A stretch of 64,000 nucleotides of DNA from Bacteroidota bacterium (GCA_023151185.1 JAKLJL010000004.1:197586-261585); one strand, 5' to 3'. Shown: positions 54,036 to 63,307, counted from the stretch's first letter. Program-made: numbers and translations. Notes: generated by a model not told the origin, from the sequence alone.

Positions 54036-55006
54036 TTTTTAAGCCATTCTGCTGCTTCGCGGGCGTGATAGGTCAGAATAAGATCTGCGCCAGCCCGTTT
54101 AAAAGCGGTTAGTGATTCCAAAACACATTTTTTATAGTCGATCCAGCCATTCAGGGCGGCGGCCTTCAGCATGGCATATTCACCTGAAACATTGTAAACA
54201 GCTACCGGAACCGAAGAAATTTCTGCAACAGCCTTCAGAACATCCAGATAAGGAAGTCCAGGCTTAACCATGACCATATCGGCACCTTCGGCAATGTCGA
54301 GGGCAACTTCACGGAGGGCCTCCCGGCTGTTGGCAGGATCCATCTGATAGGTTTTTTTATCTCCCTTTTTAGGTGCGCTGTCGAGGGCATCACGGAACGG
54401 GCCATAAAAGGCGGAGGCATATTTTGCCGAGTATGCCAGGATTCCGGTCGTTGTGAATCCGGCCGCATCCAAAGCCCGGCGGATAACTTCAACCCGTCCG
54501 TCCATCATATCTGATGGTGCCACACTATCAGCACCAGCCTGGGCCTGGGCAACCGCCATCCGGGCCAGAACAGGCAAGGTTTCATCATTGACAATGTCGC
54601 CGGCTTCGTTTACAACGCCGTCATGTCCGTCTGAACTGTACGGGTCAAGGGCTACATCCGTTATGACGACCAGTTCTGGGAGTTCCTTTTTTATCCGGCG
54701 GATGGCGGTCAGGTACAGTCCCTCAGGATTGACCGATTCTGTCGCCATTTTATCTTTTTTGGAGTCATCGAGGGCGGGAAAAAGGACAACCGCCTGAATA
54801 CCCAGCGAGACAAGATACCGGCACTCTTCAAGAAGAAGATCAGGCGAGTATCTGAAAATTCCGGGCATAGAAACCACTTCCGTTTTCCGGTTGGAACCGT
54901 CCTGAACAAACAGAGGCATGACCAGATCCTGTACCGAAAGTGTATGTTCCCGAACGAGAGTCCGGATGCCTTCACTGGCCCGGTTTCGTCTTCCCCGGAT
55001 GAGCAT
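54032..55006 (-). CDS. hemB: Porphobilinogen synthase
   Basis: 324 residues, condenses two 5-aminolevulinates in heme synthesis. Schiff-base lysines are Lys195 (AYSAKYAS) and Lys248 (MVKPGLPY). The metal region reads DVALDPYSSDGHDG (118-130), without the Cys cluster of zinc enzymes, so it belongs to the magnesium type. The leader contains AGGAGAG. It uses the promoter at 55024. Confidence 0.96.
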   Translation of the reverse strand: MLIRGRRNRASEGIRTLVREHTLSVQDLVMPLFVQDGSNRKTEVVSMPGIFRYSPDLLLEECRYLVSLGIQAVVLFPALDDSKKDKMATESVNPEGLYLTAIRRIKKELPELVVITDVALDPYSSDGHDGVVNEAGDIVNDETLPVLARMAVAQAQAGADSVAPSDMMDGRVEVIRRALDAAGFTTTGILAYSAKYASAFYGPFRDALDSAPKKGDKKTYQMDPANSREALREVALDIAEGADMVMVKPGLPYLDVLKAVAEISSVPVAVYNVSGEYAMLKAAALNGWIDYKKCVLESLTAFKRAGADLILTYHAREAAEWLKK

Positions 55007-55023
55007 TTTCTCTCCTTTTTTTG

Positions 55024-55031
55024 CAAAGTTA
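55024..55031 (-). promoter_or_regulatory. -7 element of hemB-anmK
   Basis: On the minus strand TAACTTTG, an exact TAnnTTTG, 17 bases before the hemB ATG. No clear -33 element. Confidence 0.5.
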
Positions 55032-55158
55032 GGATATTTTGGATAATATTTGTGCCATTTTATTGTAAATAGGCTAATTTTATAAATTTTAACGAACCTG
55101 CAACCGGATGTCAGAGGCAGGCGTAAAACCGGAAAACAATTTAATTAAACGGAGTGTT

Positions 55159-55866
55159 ATGAAACGTCTTGTTCTTGTTCTGACCGCTGCTGCGTTTGCA
55201 GGTGCCGCCCATGCCCAGGATCCTCATTTTACAATCGGAGCCAATGTTACTGTCGCCAACCCGCAGGGTGAATTTGAGAAAGTAACAGCAAACAAAAACA
55301 TGTGGGGCGGGTCGGTCGAAGGGTTTGCCGGTTTGGGCTGGGCCAATATCGGATTGAATCTGGGATATCTGTACCGGGGAGGGGCAACTTCTTCCAAAGC
55401 CCTTTCAACTACTCTGAAGGTCAATACTGACGAGGACATCACGAACAGTTTGTTTAATCTGCAGTTGGTGGGCCGGCTGATGTATCCGGAAGGCATGTTC
55501 CGGCCCTATGTGGAAGGGTTTGCCGGCGGTTCTTTTTTCAGCACATCAACATCGGTTAAAAACCGGGATACGGGCGAAGAAATCGTCAGTGATACCAATC
55601 AGGAAGATTTAACAGGGTGTTACGGGTATTCTGCCGGAGCACTGTTTAAAGTCTGGGAAGATCAGGCGAACGTGATGAACCTGATGAAACCCGGTACCCT
55701 GTTTATTGACTTTAAAGTTAAAAATACCTTCGGCGGAAATGCCGAGTACCTGTTGTCCTCCGAAGATATTTATTTTGACAATTCCTCCAGCACCTGGAAA
55801 ACCAAAACCTCCCAATCCGAAACGGATTACCTGTCCTGGCATGTTGGTGTTTCCCTGATTTTCTGA
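55159..55866 (+). CDS. Outer-membrane beta-barrel protein
   Basis: 235 residues from the ATG at 55159 with GGAG upstream; a longer frame from 55108 would put residues before a perfect signal peptide (MKRLVLVLTAAAFAGAAHAQ). The mature chain has barrel strands (VEGFAGLGWANIGLNLGYLY, LFNLQLVGRLMYPEGMFRPYVEGFAGG) and ends LSWHVGVSLIF, with the typical final aromatic. Function unknown. Confidence 0.82.
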   Translation: MKRLVLVLTAAAFAGAAHAQDPHFTIGANVTVANPQGEFEKVTANKNMWGGSVEGFAGLGWANIGLNLGYLYRGGATSSKALSTTLKVNTDEDITNSLFNLQLVGRLMYPEGMFRPYVEGFAGGSFFSTSTSVKNRDTGEEIVSDTNQEDLTGCYGYSAGALFKVWEDQANVMNLMKPGTLFIDFKVKNTFGGNAEYLLSSEDIYFDNSSSTWKTKTSQSETDYLSWHVGVSLIF

Positions 55867-56202
55867 TGATTCGTTCCCGCCGGTCCTGCCGGCAGGAACT
55901 GACCTTCCCCGAAAAACTGCCCGACACCTTAATTCTTTGTAATCCTGCCCCAAAAGGGGGATTCGAAGATTAAAATCACCTTTCTGTTTTGTTCCCATTT
56001 AAACTCCGTGTTAATTTTGTCACAAAATCGACACTCATTTTCAGAAATTCATCGAACCAGATAAGTTCAGTTTTTGAAGTTTCAGAAAACAAGCTAAATT
56101 TTTCGCAGTCAGTGCCCGGTTCCAGATCTTGATAACCTTCCGGAAGCGATAACCCGGTTCCGGAAATGATACCCAGAACACAAACTCCGGATAAAACAGA
56201 AT
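55867..56202. other. 336-base gap without a supported gene
   Basis: Contains a short inverted repeat (GTTCC 55873-55877 with GGAAC 55895-55899 and inner CCGG pairs) that may be a weak terminator for the barrel gene. A minus-strand frame of 79 codons (55976-56215) has a signal-like start but only a GTG, a poor ribosome site and an overlap with the kinase start. Confidence 0.4.
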
Positions 56203-57678
56203 ATGCGGTTTTCACCTTCTGCCGTGGATTTTTTTCTGCCGCAAAGCCCGGTTTTTAATGAACCCGGATTCCCTGACGGAATTCTGCTGTTCAGAAACGG
56301 CCGGTTGGCCGATTTTAACCGGACGGCAGGCGATCTGCTGGGTCTTTTGCCTGAAATTCTGGATTCCCCGCCGGATCTGAGAGAATTAATTGCTGCACCT
56401 GATTTTGCTCTGACCGAAATTCTGCTGCCAACCTTAACCCAAACTGCCTTTACCAATTTACAGCTTCATCTGAAAGGAACCGGTTCCCGGCTCCTTTGGG
56501 CTGATGCCTATCTTAAAATCTCCCGGTCAGAAGAACAGGACCTGCTGGTGATTCTGTTCCATGATATCTCGGCCTTCAGGCAGGTTCAGGAAAAACTGAC
56601 TTTGATCTATCAGGCCATCCAGCAGTCAGCCGATACCTTTGTTATAACCGATCTTGACGGCCATGTGGAATTTGTCAATTCAGCCTTTACCCAGGCAACG
56701 GGTTACCGGCTGGATGAAGCGCTGGGGAAAAATCCGCGCGTGCTGAAAAGCGGGAAAACCCCGAAGGAAGTGTTCGACGATCTCTGGAAAACCATAAAAT
56801 CGGGACGGGTCTGGAAAGGAGAGGTCATCAACCGCCGGAAAGACGGCTCATTTTATGAGGTTGAACTGGTTATTGCCCCGTTTTTTAATGAAGAAGGGGA
56901 ACTCTCGAAATTCATCGGCTGTCACCGGGATATCACGGCCAAGAAAAAAATGCAGGAAGAACTGGTTTTCCTTGAAAAACTGAGTGTTGCCGGTGAGCTG
57001 GCGCCTAAAATTGCCCATGAAATGAACAACCAGCTGGTGGTCATCAGCGGAAAGGCACAAAAGGCGCTGTTCCTGGCCGGAAATCCCGAGAAATCGGCTA
57101 AAGCGCTTGAAGAAACCCTGGCCGAAATTGAAGCCATGGCCCGACAGATTAAAAACCTGATGAATCTGGGAAAGCCGCCGGTGTTTGAAATCAGGGAATT
57201 TTCGCTCGACGAAGTTTTTACCCATTCCATTCAGGCAATCGATACGACCGGACTTTTAAAACACATTACCCTGAACTGGCATACAGATCAGCAAAACCAC
57301 CGTATCCGCGGGGATTTTCAGTCACTGTGCCAGGTAGTGAACAATCTGCTCATCAATGCAAGTCATGCCATGCCAAGACCCGGAAGGCTTCATCTGGGCG
57401 TTCGCCGGAACGGGAACCGGATTGTCGGATTCATCTCGGATAACGGACACGGCATCCCCGAAGAAACCGGAAGGCGGATTTTTGACCCGTTTTTCACCAC
57501 AAAAGCAGAGGGCAAGGGAACCGGCCTGGGGCTGGCAATCAGTAAACAGATTGTGGATGCCCACAAAGGTGAAATCTGGTTTTCGAGCCGGCCGGGAAAA
57601 GGTACTATTTTCTTTCTGGAATTCCAGGAAGTGATCAACTCTGAAGAAACCGATAAGGATTCAGGCTATGTCAGTTAA
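56203..57678 (+). CDS. Soluble PAS-domain histidine kinase
   Basis: 491 residues with no membrane segment, so a cytoplasmic sensor. A diverged PAS-like region (about 20-125) is followed by a classic PAS-PAC (about 132-248: ADTFVITDLDGHVEFVNSAF, RRKDGSFYEVELVI, GCHRDITAKKKM). The phosphoacceptor is His272 in KIAHEMNNQL. The ATPase domain has NNLLINASHAM (N box), [17 protein letters not shown] and GKGTGLGLAI. No receiver is attached; the gene's last 11 bases overlap the next gene, which begins with a receiver, so these are a cognate pair. Confidence 0.92.
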   Translation: MRFSPSAVDFFLPQSPVFNEPGFPDGILLFRNGRLADFNRTAGDLLGLLPEILDSPPDLRELIAAPDFALTEILLPTLTQTAFTNLQLHLKGTGSRLLWADAYLKISRSEEQDLLVILFHDISAFRQVQEKLTLIYQAIQQSADTFVITDLDGHVEFVNSAFTQATGYRLDEALGKNPRVLKSGKTPKEVFDDLWKTIKSGRVWKGEVINRRKDGSFYEVELVIAPFFNEEGELSKFIGCHRDITAKKKMQEELVFLEKLSVAGELAPKIAHEMNNQLVVISGKAQKALFLAGNPEKSAKALEETLAEIEAMARQIKNLMNLGKPPVFEIREFSLDEVFTHSIQAIDTTGLLKHITLNWHTDQQNHRIRGDFQSLCQVVNNLLINASHAMPRPGRLHLGVRRNGNRIVGFISDNGHGIPEETGRRIFDPFFTTKAEGKGTGLGLAISKQIVDAHKGEIWFSSRPGKGTIFFLEFQEVINSEETDKDSGYVS

Positions 57679-59428
57679 AATTCTGTTTGCTGATGATGAA
57701 CCCAAAGTCAGAGCTACGGTAACCGATATTCTGGAAACGCTGGGATATGAGGTGACGACGGCAGTCAATGGCTCAGAGGCCCTGCAGAAACTGGAGAAAC
57801 AAACTCCCGATCTGATCATCTCGGATCTGGAAATGCCGGTTCTGGACGGGTTGGGATTTCTTCGGGAAATCAGGAGCCGGCCGGTGCTTTCTGACGTTCC
57901 GGTTCTGATTCTTACAGGATATTCTGAGCAGTTTTTTTCCTGCATTCAGTCGGGAGCAGATCTGTATATGCTAAAGCCGTTTATGGATATGAAACGGCTG
58001 TCCAGAAAGATCCAGAGAATTCTGGACCTGCATGCCCGGCAGGCCCCGGTTGACTCGCTTCAGAAAGACCTTCCCGATATAGAGGTGGATGAACTTCTGT
58101 CAGCTCTCAGGGTTACAAAATGGTCAGGCACAGCCCTTGTCAGATTTAAAAAAGAAAAAGCAGTGTTCGAACTTCATTCGGGTCAGCTGACCATTCTGAC
58201 CTGCGAGGGTAAAACGGATGAAGAAGCGTTCGAACATGTTCTGGAGTGGATGCCCGGCAGCTACACGCTGGAATTCCTGCCGCAAACAGTGAAAAAAACC
58301 GAAGAAACGGAGACTCAAATGGAAACCCCAGATTTAACCAAACCCGTTCCCATTGGCAAAGATACCTGGTGGGTTGGCTACCGGAACCCGGATACCATGC
58401 TCCAGATGAATGTATATCTGAGAGTATTCAAAAGTGATAAAGGACGTATCAATTATGTGATTGACCCTGGTGCCCCGGTTGACTTTCCAGAAGTCAGTCA
58501 GAAAATCGGGCAGATTATCGGGGATATTTCCAAAGTCGGGGTAGTGAGCCTGAACCATCAGGACCCGGATGTATGCATGAATACGGTTTACATCAAAGCT
58601 GCCAATCCGAAACTGCTCTACATCTGCACCGAGGATACCTGGCGTCTGGTTTATCACTATGATCTGGATCCGAAGAATGTGAGAATGGTCAATAAGTTCA
58701 AAGATTTTGAACTGAATTTGACTACCGGCCACCGCATCAAATACCTGCTGTCGCCTTACTGCCACTTCCGGGGTGCGTTTTTGACATACGACCCCGAAAC
58801 CCAGATTCTGTATACCGGAGATCTTTTTGCCGGACTCAGTTTGGGAGACCGGATCAGGAACCTCTGGGCAGACGAAAAGTCCTGGGAAGGAATGGCCATG
58901 TTTCACCGGATCTATATGCCGTCAAACAAAGCTATCAAACTGGTGATTCAGCAGATCAGAAAACTCTCTCCCAAAGTGAAAATGATTGCGCCTCAGCACG
59001 GGGATATTATCCCCGAAAACCAAATTGAGTTTTTCCTGTCCTCCCTTGAAAAACTGGAAGTCGGTGTCGATCTGCTGAAAGAAGAAACCGCCAAAGAGGA
59101 TACCCGGCCGTATGTGGATGCCCTCAATGAAATTCTGGAGGGGACGTATAAACGGATTGCCCCCGAAGTTGCCGCTGCACGGATTCAGGCCGATCCGGTT
59201 TTAAAAACCGGGATGACCCTGGCCGGCGGAAAAGTGACTAAACTCGAAGGGACAGCTCAGGTTCTGGTGGAACGGATGATTACTGCGGTTCTGGCCGATG
59301 AGCCGGTTGCTGTTTCCAATTACATCAAATCGCTGGTCGTGAAAGCCCTGGTTATGCGGCGGCTTCCTGCCGTTACCATTAACTGGGAAGGCAATGAATC
59401 TGAGACCGTTATTGACCAGACCGTTTAA
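57668..59428 (+). CDS. Receiver-DUF4388-ODP fusion: response regulator with di-iron MBL domain
   Basis: 586 residues. Residues 1-120: receiver with Asp53 as phosphoacceptor and Lys103. Residues 135-205: a DUF4388 (PATAN-like) domain (VDELLSALRVTKWSGTALVRF, ELHSGQLTILTCEGKTDEEAFEHVL). Residues 225-470: a metallo-beta-lactamase domain of the ODP/flavodiiron type. Probable metal ligands are His297, Asp299 and Asp301 (NHQDPD), His366 (SPYCHFRGAF), Asp385 (YTGDLF) and His444 (APQHGDI). The flavodiiron HxExDH reads HxDxDV here, as expected for ODP, and no flavodoxin follows. The last 110 residues are helical and unrecognised. There is no DNA-binding domain, so output is by protein contact. ODP in Treponema binds oxygen at a di-iron site; oxygen sensing here is inference. 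Confidence 0.85.
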   Translation: MSVKILFADDEPKVRATVTDILETLGYEVTTAVNGSEALQKLEKQTPDLIISDLEMPVLDGLGFLREIRSRPVLSDVPVLILTGYSEQFFSCIQSGADLYMLKPFMDMKRLSRKIQRILDLHARQAPVDSLQKDLPDIEVDELLSALRVTKWSGTALVRFKKEKAVFELHSGQLTILTCEGKTDEEAFEHVLEWMPGSYTLEFLPQTVKKTEETETQMETPDLTKPVPIGKDTWWVGYRNPDTMLQMNVYLRVFKSDKGRINYVIDPGAPVDFPEVSQKIGQIIGDISKVGVVSLNHQDPDVCMNTVYIKAANPKLLYICTEDTWRLVYHYDLDPKNVRMVNKFKDFELNLTTGHRIKYLLSPYCHFRGAFLTYDPETQILYTGDLFAGLSLGDRIRNLWADEKSWEGMAMFHRIYMPSNKAIKLVIQQIRKLSPKVKMIAPQHGDIIPENQIEFFLSSLEKLEVGVDLLKEETAKEDTRPYVDALNEILEGTYKRIAPEVAAARIQADPVLKTGMTLAGGKVTKLEGTAQVLVERMITAVLADEPVAVSNYIKSLVVKALVMRRLPAVTINWEGNESETVIDQTV

Positions 59429-59491
59429 AACCGGTTCTATGCCGGGGTTCCAGCCGGACCCCGGCCACTGAATCCAAAACCAAAAACAGAA

Positions 59492-62400
59492 ATGACCAAA
59501 AAAGAGGCACCAGAACCCGGCCGGGACCCTGAAAATGCATCCGGTTCTCCACCGGAACCTGCCGGTTTGCCTGCCGGTCACTTCCGGCTAATTGCTGATT
59601 TGTCGCCCGACTGGATTTTCTGGATGAACCCGGATAAAACTCCGGTTTACTGCTCACCCTCCTGTGAAACTCTAACAGGATACCCGCCTGAAGCTTTTCT
59701 TTCGGATCCTGCTTTGTTTTTTTCGCTGATTCATCCGGATGATCAGGAACAGTTTAATTCCCACTTTTCCCTTGCTGACAGCAGCCAGAAGCCAGGAAGC
59801 TGCCGGTTCAGGATTCTGACCCGGTCCGGCGAAGTAAAATGGATTGAGCATACCTGTACCCCGGTTCTGGACAGCGGCGGGCAGTTTTTGGGGATGAGGG
59901 GCAATAACCGGGATGTTTCATCGGTCAGGAAAACAGAATCCGAACTGGAGCAGAAAGAAGAGCTCCACCGGGCTTTGTTTGATGCCGCCAATGACCTCAT
60001 TTCGGTTTACACTCTCGAAGGCCGGTTTATTTACCTGAATCCGGCTGTAACTGCACTTTTAGGATATACACCTGAAGAGGCTTCACGGCTGTCGGTTTTG
60101 GACATTATCCCGCCTGATCACCTGGAGGCTGCATCCCGCAGGCGGGAGAACCGGATAAACCAAAATACCGATACCTACCGCTACGAAATTGACCTGTTTC
60201 ACCGGGATGGCCGCCGGGTACCGTTTGATGTGAACTCTTCTGTTTTTAAAACCCAGGAGGGAGAACTGCTGAATCTTTCGATTGCCCGGGATATTTCAGA
60301 TCGGAAGGCAGCAGAGAAATTACTGGTCGAAGCAGAAGAGAAATACCGGTCGCTGGTCGACAATCTTCAGGAAGGAATTTTCAGATGTACGGCAGATGGC
60401 CGGCTTCTGATGGCAAACCCGGCCTTTTACCGGATTCTTAAACTCCCGGTTCTGGAGGGCGATTCCCCTTCAGTCCTTTGCCACTATGAGGATCCGCAGG
60501 CACGGGCCCGGCTTATGGACCAGCTGGTTACCACGGGTCATGCAAGCGGATTTGTAAGCAGGGTCAGTTGCCGGGATGGGTCTAAAATCTGGATTTCTGA
60601 AAACATCCGTCTGATCAGAACCGATGACGGGACGCCCGGCTATCTGGAAGGAACTCTGACCGATATTACAGCCAAGATGGAAACCGAGGAACGGCTCAGA
60701 GAAATTATAACCGAGTTCGGCTCCCTGACCGAGGCCATCCCGGATGCAATTTTTTTCAAAGACAGCGAAGGCCGGTGGCTGATCATCAACTCGGCTGCAA
60801 AAGCACTTTTCAGGCTTGGCGAAACCCTCTGGCAGGGGAAAACAGACCTTGAACTGGCTGACCTGAACCCAGAATTCAGGCATGTTTATGAGGCCTGCAT
60901 CCAATCGGATCAACTGGCCTGGAAAGCCGGGCACCGGATTGATGTCGTCGAAACCCTGGCGGATGAAACCGGCCAGCTTCACTATTTTGATACGACCAAA
61001 ATCCCCCTTTTTGATGAGGGTAAACCGGTCGGCCTGGTCATCATCGGGCGGGATACAACCCTGCAGCGCATGGCTGGGGAACGGATTCAGGAGCAGGGAT
61101 TTCTGCTCGATCATGCCAGTGATGCCATTATTGTGACCGACCTGAACCGGAATATTCAATACTGGAATAAAGGAGCCGAAAAACTTTACGGCTGGGTGCT
61201 GGCAGATGTTATCGGGCAGAATTTTGAGAAACTGACCGTCAAATCGGATCCGGGTTACATTGGCGCTGAAATTCCGGAATCCCAATGGATTGGCGAACTG
61301 GTTCAGTTCAGCAGGGACGGGGAAGAACTGATAACGGAAAGCCGCCAAAACCGGATTCTGGGAGCCGACGGGAAAGCCAAATCGATACTGTACATCAATT
61401 CGGATATTACCGAAAAGAAAAAACTGGAACGGCAGTTTCTCCGGTCGCAGCGGATGGAAAGCATTGGCCGGATGGCCAGCGGCATTGCTCATGATCTGAA
61501 TAATATTCTGTCCCCGATTCTCATTTCGGTCCAGAGATTCAGCGAACTGCACCGTGAAACCGAGCATCAGAAATGGATCCAGCTTCTCGAGACCAACGTC
61601 AACCGGGCTGCGGGACTCATGAAGCAGCTTCTGATGTTTTCGAGAGGTGCCGAAGGAACCCGAATTCTTGTCCGGCCGGAGGACATCCTCCGGGAAATAG
61701 AGAAAATTGTCCGGTCAACCTTCCCCAAGAATATCACCATAATCTGCCGGTTTGCCGAGGAATTATGGCCGGTCCTGGCGGATTCCACCCAGATTCACCA
61801 GTTGCTTCTGAACCTGTGCGTGAATGCCCGGGACGCCATGCCGGAAGGCGGAACGCTGACCCTTGAGGCTGAAAATGTGGTTTTTCATGAGGATTATGTT
61901 TACCGGACTTCTGAAGGACGGCCCGGGAATTACATTCTGATCAAGGTCTCGGATACCGGAACCGGGATCCCGCAGGGCATCATCGACCGCATTTTTGATC
62001 CTTTTTTCACCACCAAGGACCTGGATAAAGGAACCGGGCTGGGGCTCTCTACTGCTGCTGCCATCACCAAAAGTCATAACGGGCTGATCAATGTTTACAG
62101 TGAACCCGGTTTCGGAGCACAGTTTAAAGTGTACCTGCCGGCAGTTGGTGAAACAGTAACTGACCAGACAGAAGAAACAGCCCGGGTTGCCTATGATGGC
62201 AAAGGAGCTGCTGTTCTGGTTGTGGATGATGAAGAACCGATTCTAAGCATGCTTTCTGCGGTTCTGGCGGATTATAAGTACACCGTACTGACTGCAACCG
62301 ACGGCATTCAGGCAATCGGGATGTTTACCTCCAGACCGGATATCCGGGTCGTGATTTCAGACGTCAATATGCCGAAAATGGATGGTCCGACCCTGATCAG

Positions 62401-62566
62401 AACATTAAAAGCCATCCGGCCGGAAATTGACATCATTGCAACCAGCGGACTTACCGACAGGGAAATAACCCGGGATGACGTCCGCCAGATGATCCGGTGT
62501 TTTCTTCAGAAACCCTACCGGACAGAACTTCTTCTTGCCGAACTCCACCAGATCATTTCAGAATAA
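59492..62566 (+). CDS. Soluble hybrid histidine kinase with five PAS domains and C-terminal receiver
   Basis: 1024 residues, no membrane segment. Five PAS domains lie at roughly 30-150, 155-275, 285-395, 405-525 and 530-650 (for example [72 protein letters not shown]). The HisKA helix carries [12 protein letters not shown] with its phosphoacceptor His. The ATPase domain has [29 protein letters not shown] and KGTGLGLS. The receiver (about 905-1022) has [16 protein letters not shown] and QKPYR. It lies 63 bases after the ODP fusion gene and is probably cotranscribed. Confidence 0.93.
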   Translation: MTKKEAPEPGRDPENASGSPPEPAGLPAGHFRLIADLSPDWIFWMNPDKTPVYCSPSCETLTGYPPEAFLSDPALFFSLIHPDDQEQFNSHFSLADSSQKPGSCRFRILTRSGEVKWIEHTCTPVLDSGGQFLGMRGNNRDVSSVRKTESELEQKEELHRALFDAANDLISVYTLEGRFIYLNPAVTALLGYTPEEASRLSVLDIIPPDHLEAASRRRENRINQNTDTYRYEIDLFHRDGRRVPFDVNSSVFKTQEGELLNLSIARDISDRKAAEKLLVEAEEKYRSLVDNLQEGIFRCTADGRLLMANPAFYRILKLPVLEGDSPSVLCHYEDPQARARLMDQLVTTGHASGFVSRVSCRDGSKIWISENIRLIRTDDGTPGYLEGTLTDITAKMETEERLREIITEFGSLTEAIPDAIFFKDSEGRWLIINSAAKALFRLGETLWQGKTDLELADLNPEFRHVYEACIQSDQLAWKAGHRIDVVETLADETGQLHYFDTTKIPLFDEGKPVGLVIIGRDTTLQRMAGERIQEQGFLLDHASDAIIVTDLNRNIQYWNKGAEKLYGWVLADVIGQNFEKLTVKSDPGYIGAEIPESQWIGELVQFSRDGEELITESRQNRILGADGKAKSILYINSDITEKKKLERQFLRSQRMESIGRMASGIAHDLNNILSPILISVQRFSELHRETEHQKWIQLLETNVNRAAGLMKQLLMFSRGAEGTRILVRPEDILREIEKIVRSTFPKNITIICRFAEELWPVLADSTQIHQLLLNLCVNARDAMPEGGTLTLEAENVVFHEDYVYRTSEGRPGNYILIKVSDTGTGIPQGIIDRIFDPFFTTKDLDKGTGLGLSTAAAITKSHNGLINVYSEPGFGAQFKVYLPAVGETVTDQTEETARVAYDGKGAAVLVVDDEEPILSMLSAVLADYKYTVLTATDGIQAIGMFTSRPDIRVVISDVNMPKMDGPTLIRTLKAIRPEIDIIATSGLTDREITRDDVRQMIRCFLQKPYRTELLLAELHQIISE

Positions 62567-62622
62567 CCCACCTTTACTTGAACTGCTTTGCGTGATCATT
62601 AGAATTGATCTCAATTTATTTT

Positions 62623-62637
62623 ACTACATTGTGTAGT
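62623..62637. promoter_or_regulatory. Palindrome, possible operator
   Basis: ACTACATTGTGTAGT has perfect 6-base arms around TTG. It resembles BlaI/MecI-type TACA-n-TGTA operators but with a three-base centre. Located 57 bases after the hybrid kinase stop. Confidence 0.3.
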
Positions 62638-62683
62638 TGTTTTGTATTAAACTATTTTTATGGATATTATTGTCTGTGTATTA

Positions 62684-62701
62684 TTGTGATTTAAATCACA
62701 A
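62684..62701. promoter_or_regulatory. Perfect Crp/Fnr-family (HcpR-like) binding site
   Basis: TTGTGATTTAAATCACAA is a perfect 18-base palindrome. It fits TGTGA-N6-TCACA (Crp) and the wider TTGTGA-N6-TCACAA reported for HcpR, a nitrosative-stress regulator of this family. It is 200 bases upstream of the roadblock gene. Confidence 0.65.
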
Positions 62702-62900
62702 CATCAGCACAACCTTACGCTTTGTAACAAGTTTTGGTTTTTTGTTTGTGTTTTTTCGGAAAAAAAGTAATGTAAAAAATGATGTACGCCTAAAAACCAA
62801 TTACACTACAGTGAATAATATATGAAATCCATAATTGGCATGGTTGTTGATAAAAACGTCCTTGAACTTTCACAAAAACAAAAAATGAATTGGAGAAATT

Positions 62901-63272
62901 ATGAACGTTCCTGAATTAGAAAGAATTCTTGGTGAAATGCGGACAAACGTTCCAGACGTTGAATCTGCTGCCATTATCTCATCTGATGGTTTGGTTTTGG
63001 TCTCTACCTATGGGCAGAATGCCAGATATGATGAATCCAGGGTTGGGGCCATGGTATCAGCACTGCTTTCTCTTGGAAACAGAGCCTCAGTTGAACTTGC
63101 GAGAGGGACACTGGAGCAGGTACTTGTTAAGGGTGCAAATGGCTATGTGGTCATTGAAAGTGCCGGTCCGGACACCGTTCTGGCGATTGCAACAAATTCA
63201 AATGCAAAACTTGGAATTATATTTTTTGAAACAAAGCGGTTGACTGAGAAAATTGAAAAAGCCCTGATGTGA
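62901..63272 (+). CDS. Roadblock/LC7-domain protein
   Basis: 123 residues, a single roadblock domain: LERILGEMRTNVPDVESAAIISSDGLVLVSTY, an AMVSALLSLG helix, VLVKGANGYVVIESAG and VLAIATNSNAKLGIIFFETKRLTEKI. Such proteins, for example MglB, regulate small Ras-like GTPases such as MglA in polarity and motility. No GTPase gene is visible before the window ends. GGAG precedes the ATG, and the following hairpin suggests a separate transcript. Confidence 0.9.
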   Translation: MNVPELERILGEMRTNVPDVESAAIISSDGLVLVSTYGQNARYDESRVGAMVSALLSLGNRASVELARGTLEQVLVKGANGYVVIESAGPDTVLAIATNSNAKLGIIFFETKRLTEKIEKALM

Positions 63273-63277
63273 TGTGA

Positions 63278-63307
63278 AGTGCCCCAGCAGGTAACTGCTG
63301 GGGCACT
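63278..63307 (+). terminator. Strong hairpin after the roadblock gene
   Basis: AGTGCCCCAGCAG and CTGCTGGGGCACT form a perfect 13-base stem with a GTAA loop, five bases after the stop. The tail is A-rich (AAATAAAAATTAAAG), not T-rich, so it may be a processing or stability element as much as a terminator. Confidence 0.6.

Larger units (their letters stand above)
62567..62900. other. 334-base AT-rich regulatory gap before the roadblock gene
   Basis: Strikingly AT-rich compared with the kinases to the left. It holds two palindromes (62623-62637 and 62684-62701) and a degenerate sigma-54-like sequence (62836-62851), but no supported gene; a 62-codon frame at 62637 is low-complexity. Confidence 0.6.

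Noticed and set aside
55976-56215. 79-codon minus-strand frame with signal-like N-terminus
   Set aside because: GTG start, weak ribosome site, overlap with the kinase start and no recognisable domain.
60470-61567. 365-codon minus-strand frame opposite the hybrid kinase
   Set aside because: Antisense shadow of well-recognised PAS domains; no independent coding signal.
62637-62825. 62-codon plus-strand frame in the AT-rich gap
   Set aside because: Low-complexity translation of AT-rich DNA that crosses the Crp-like palindrome; no ribosome site.
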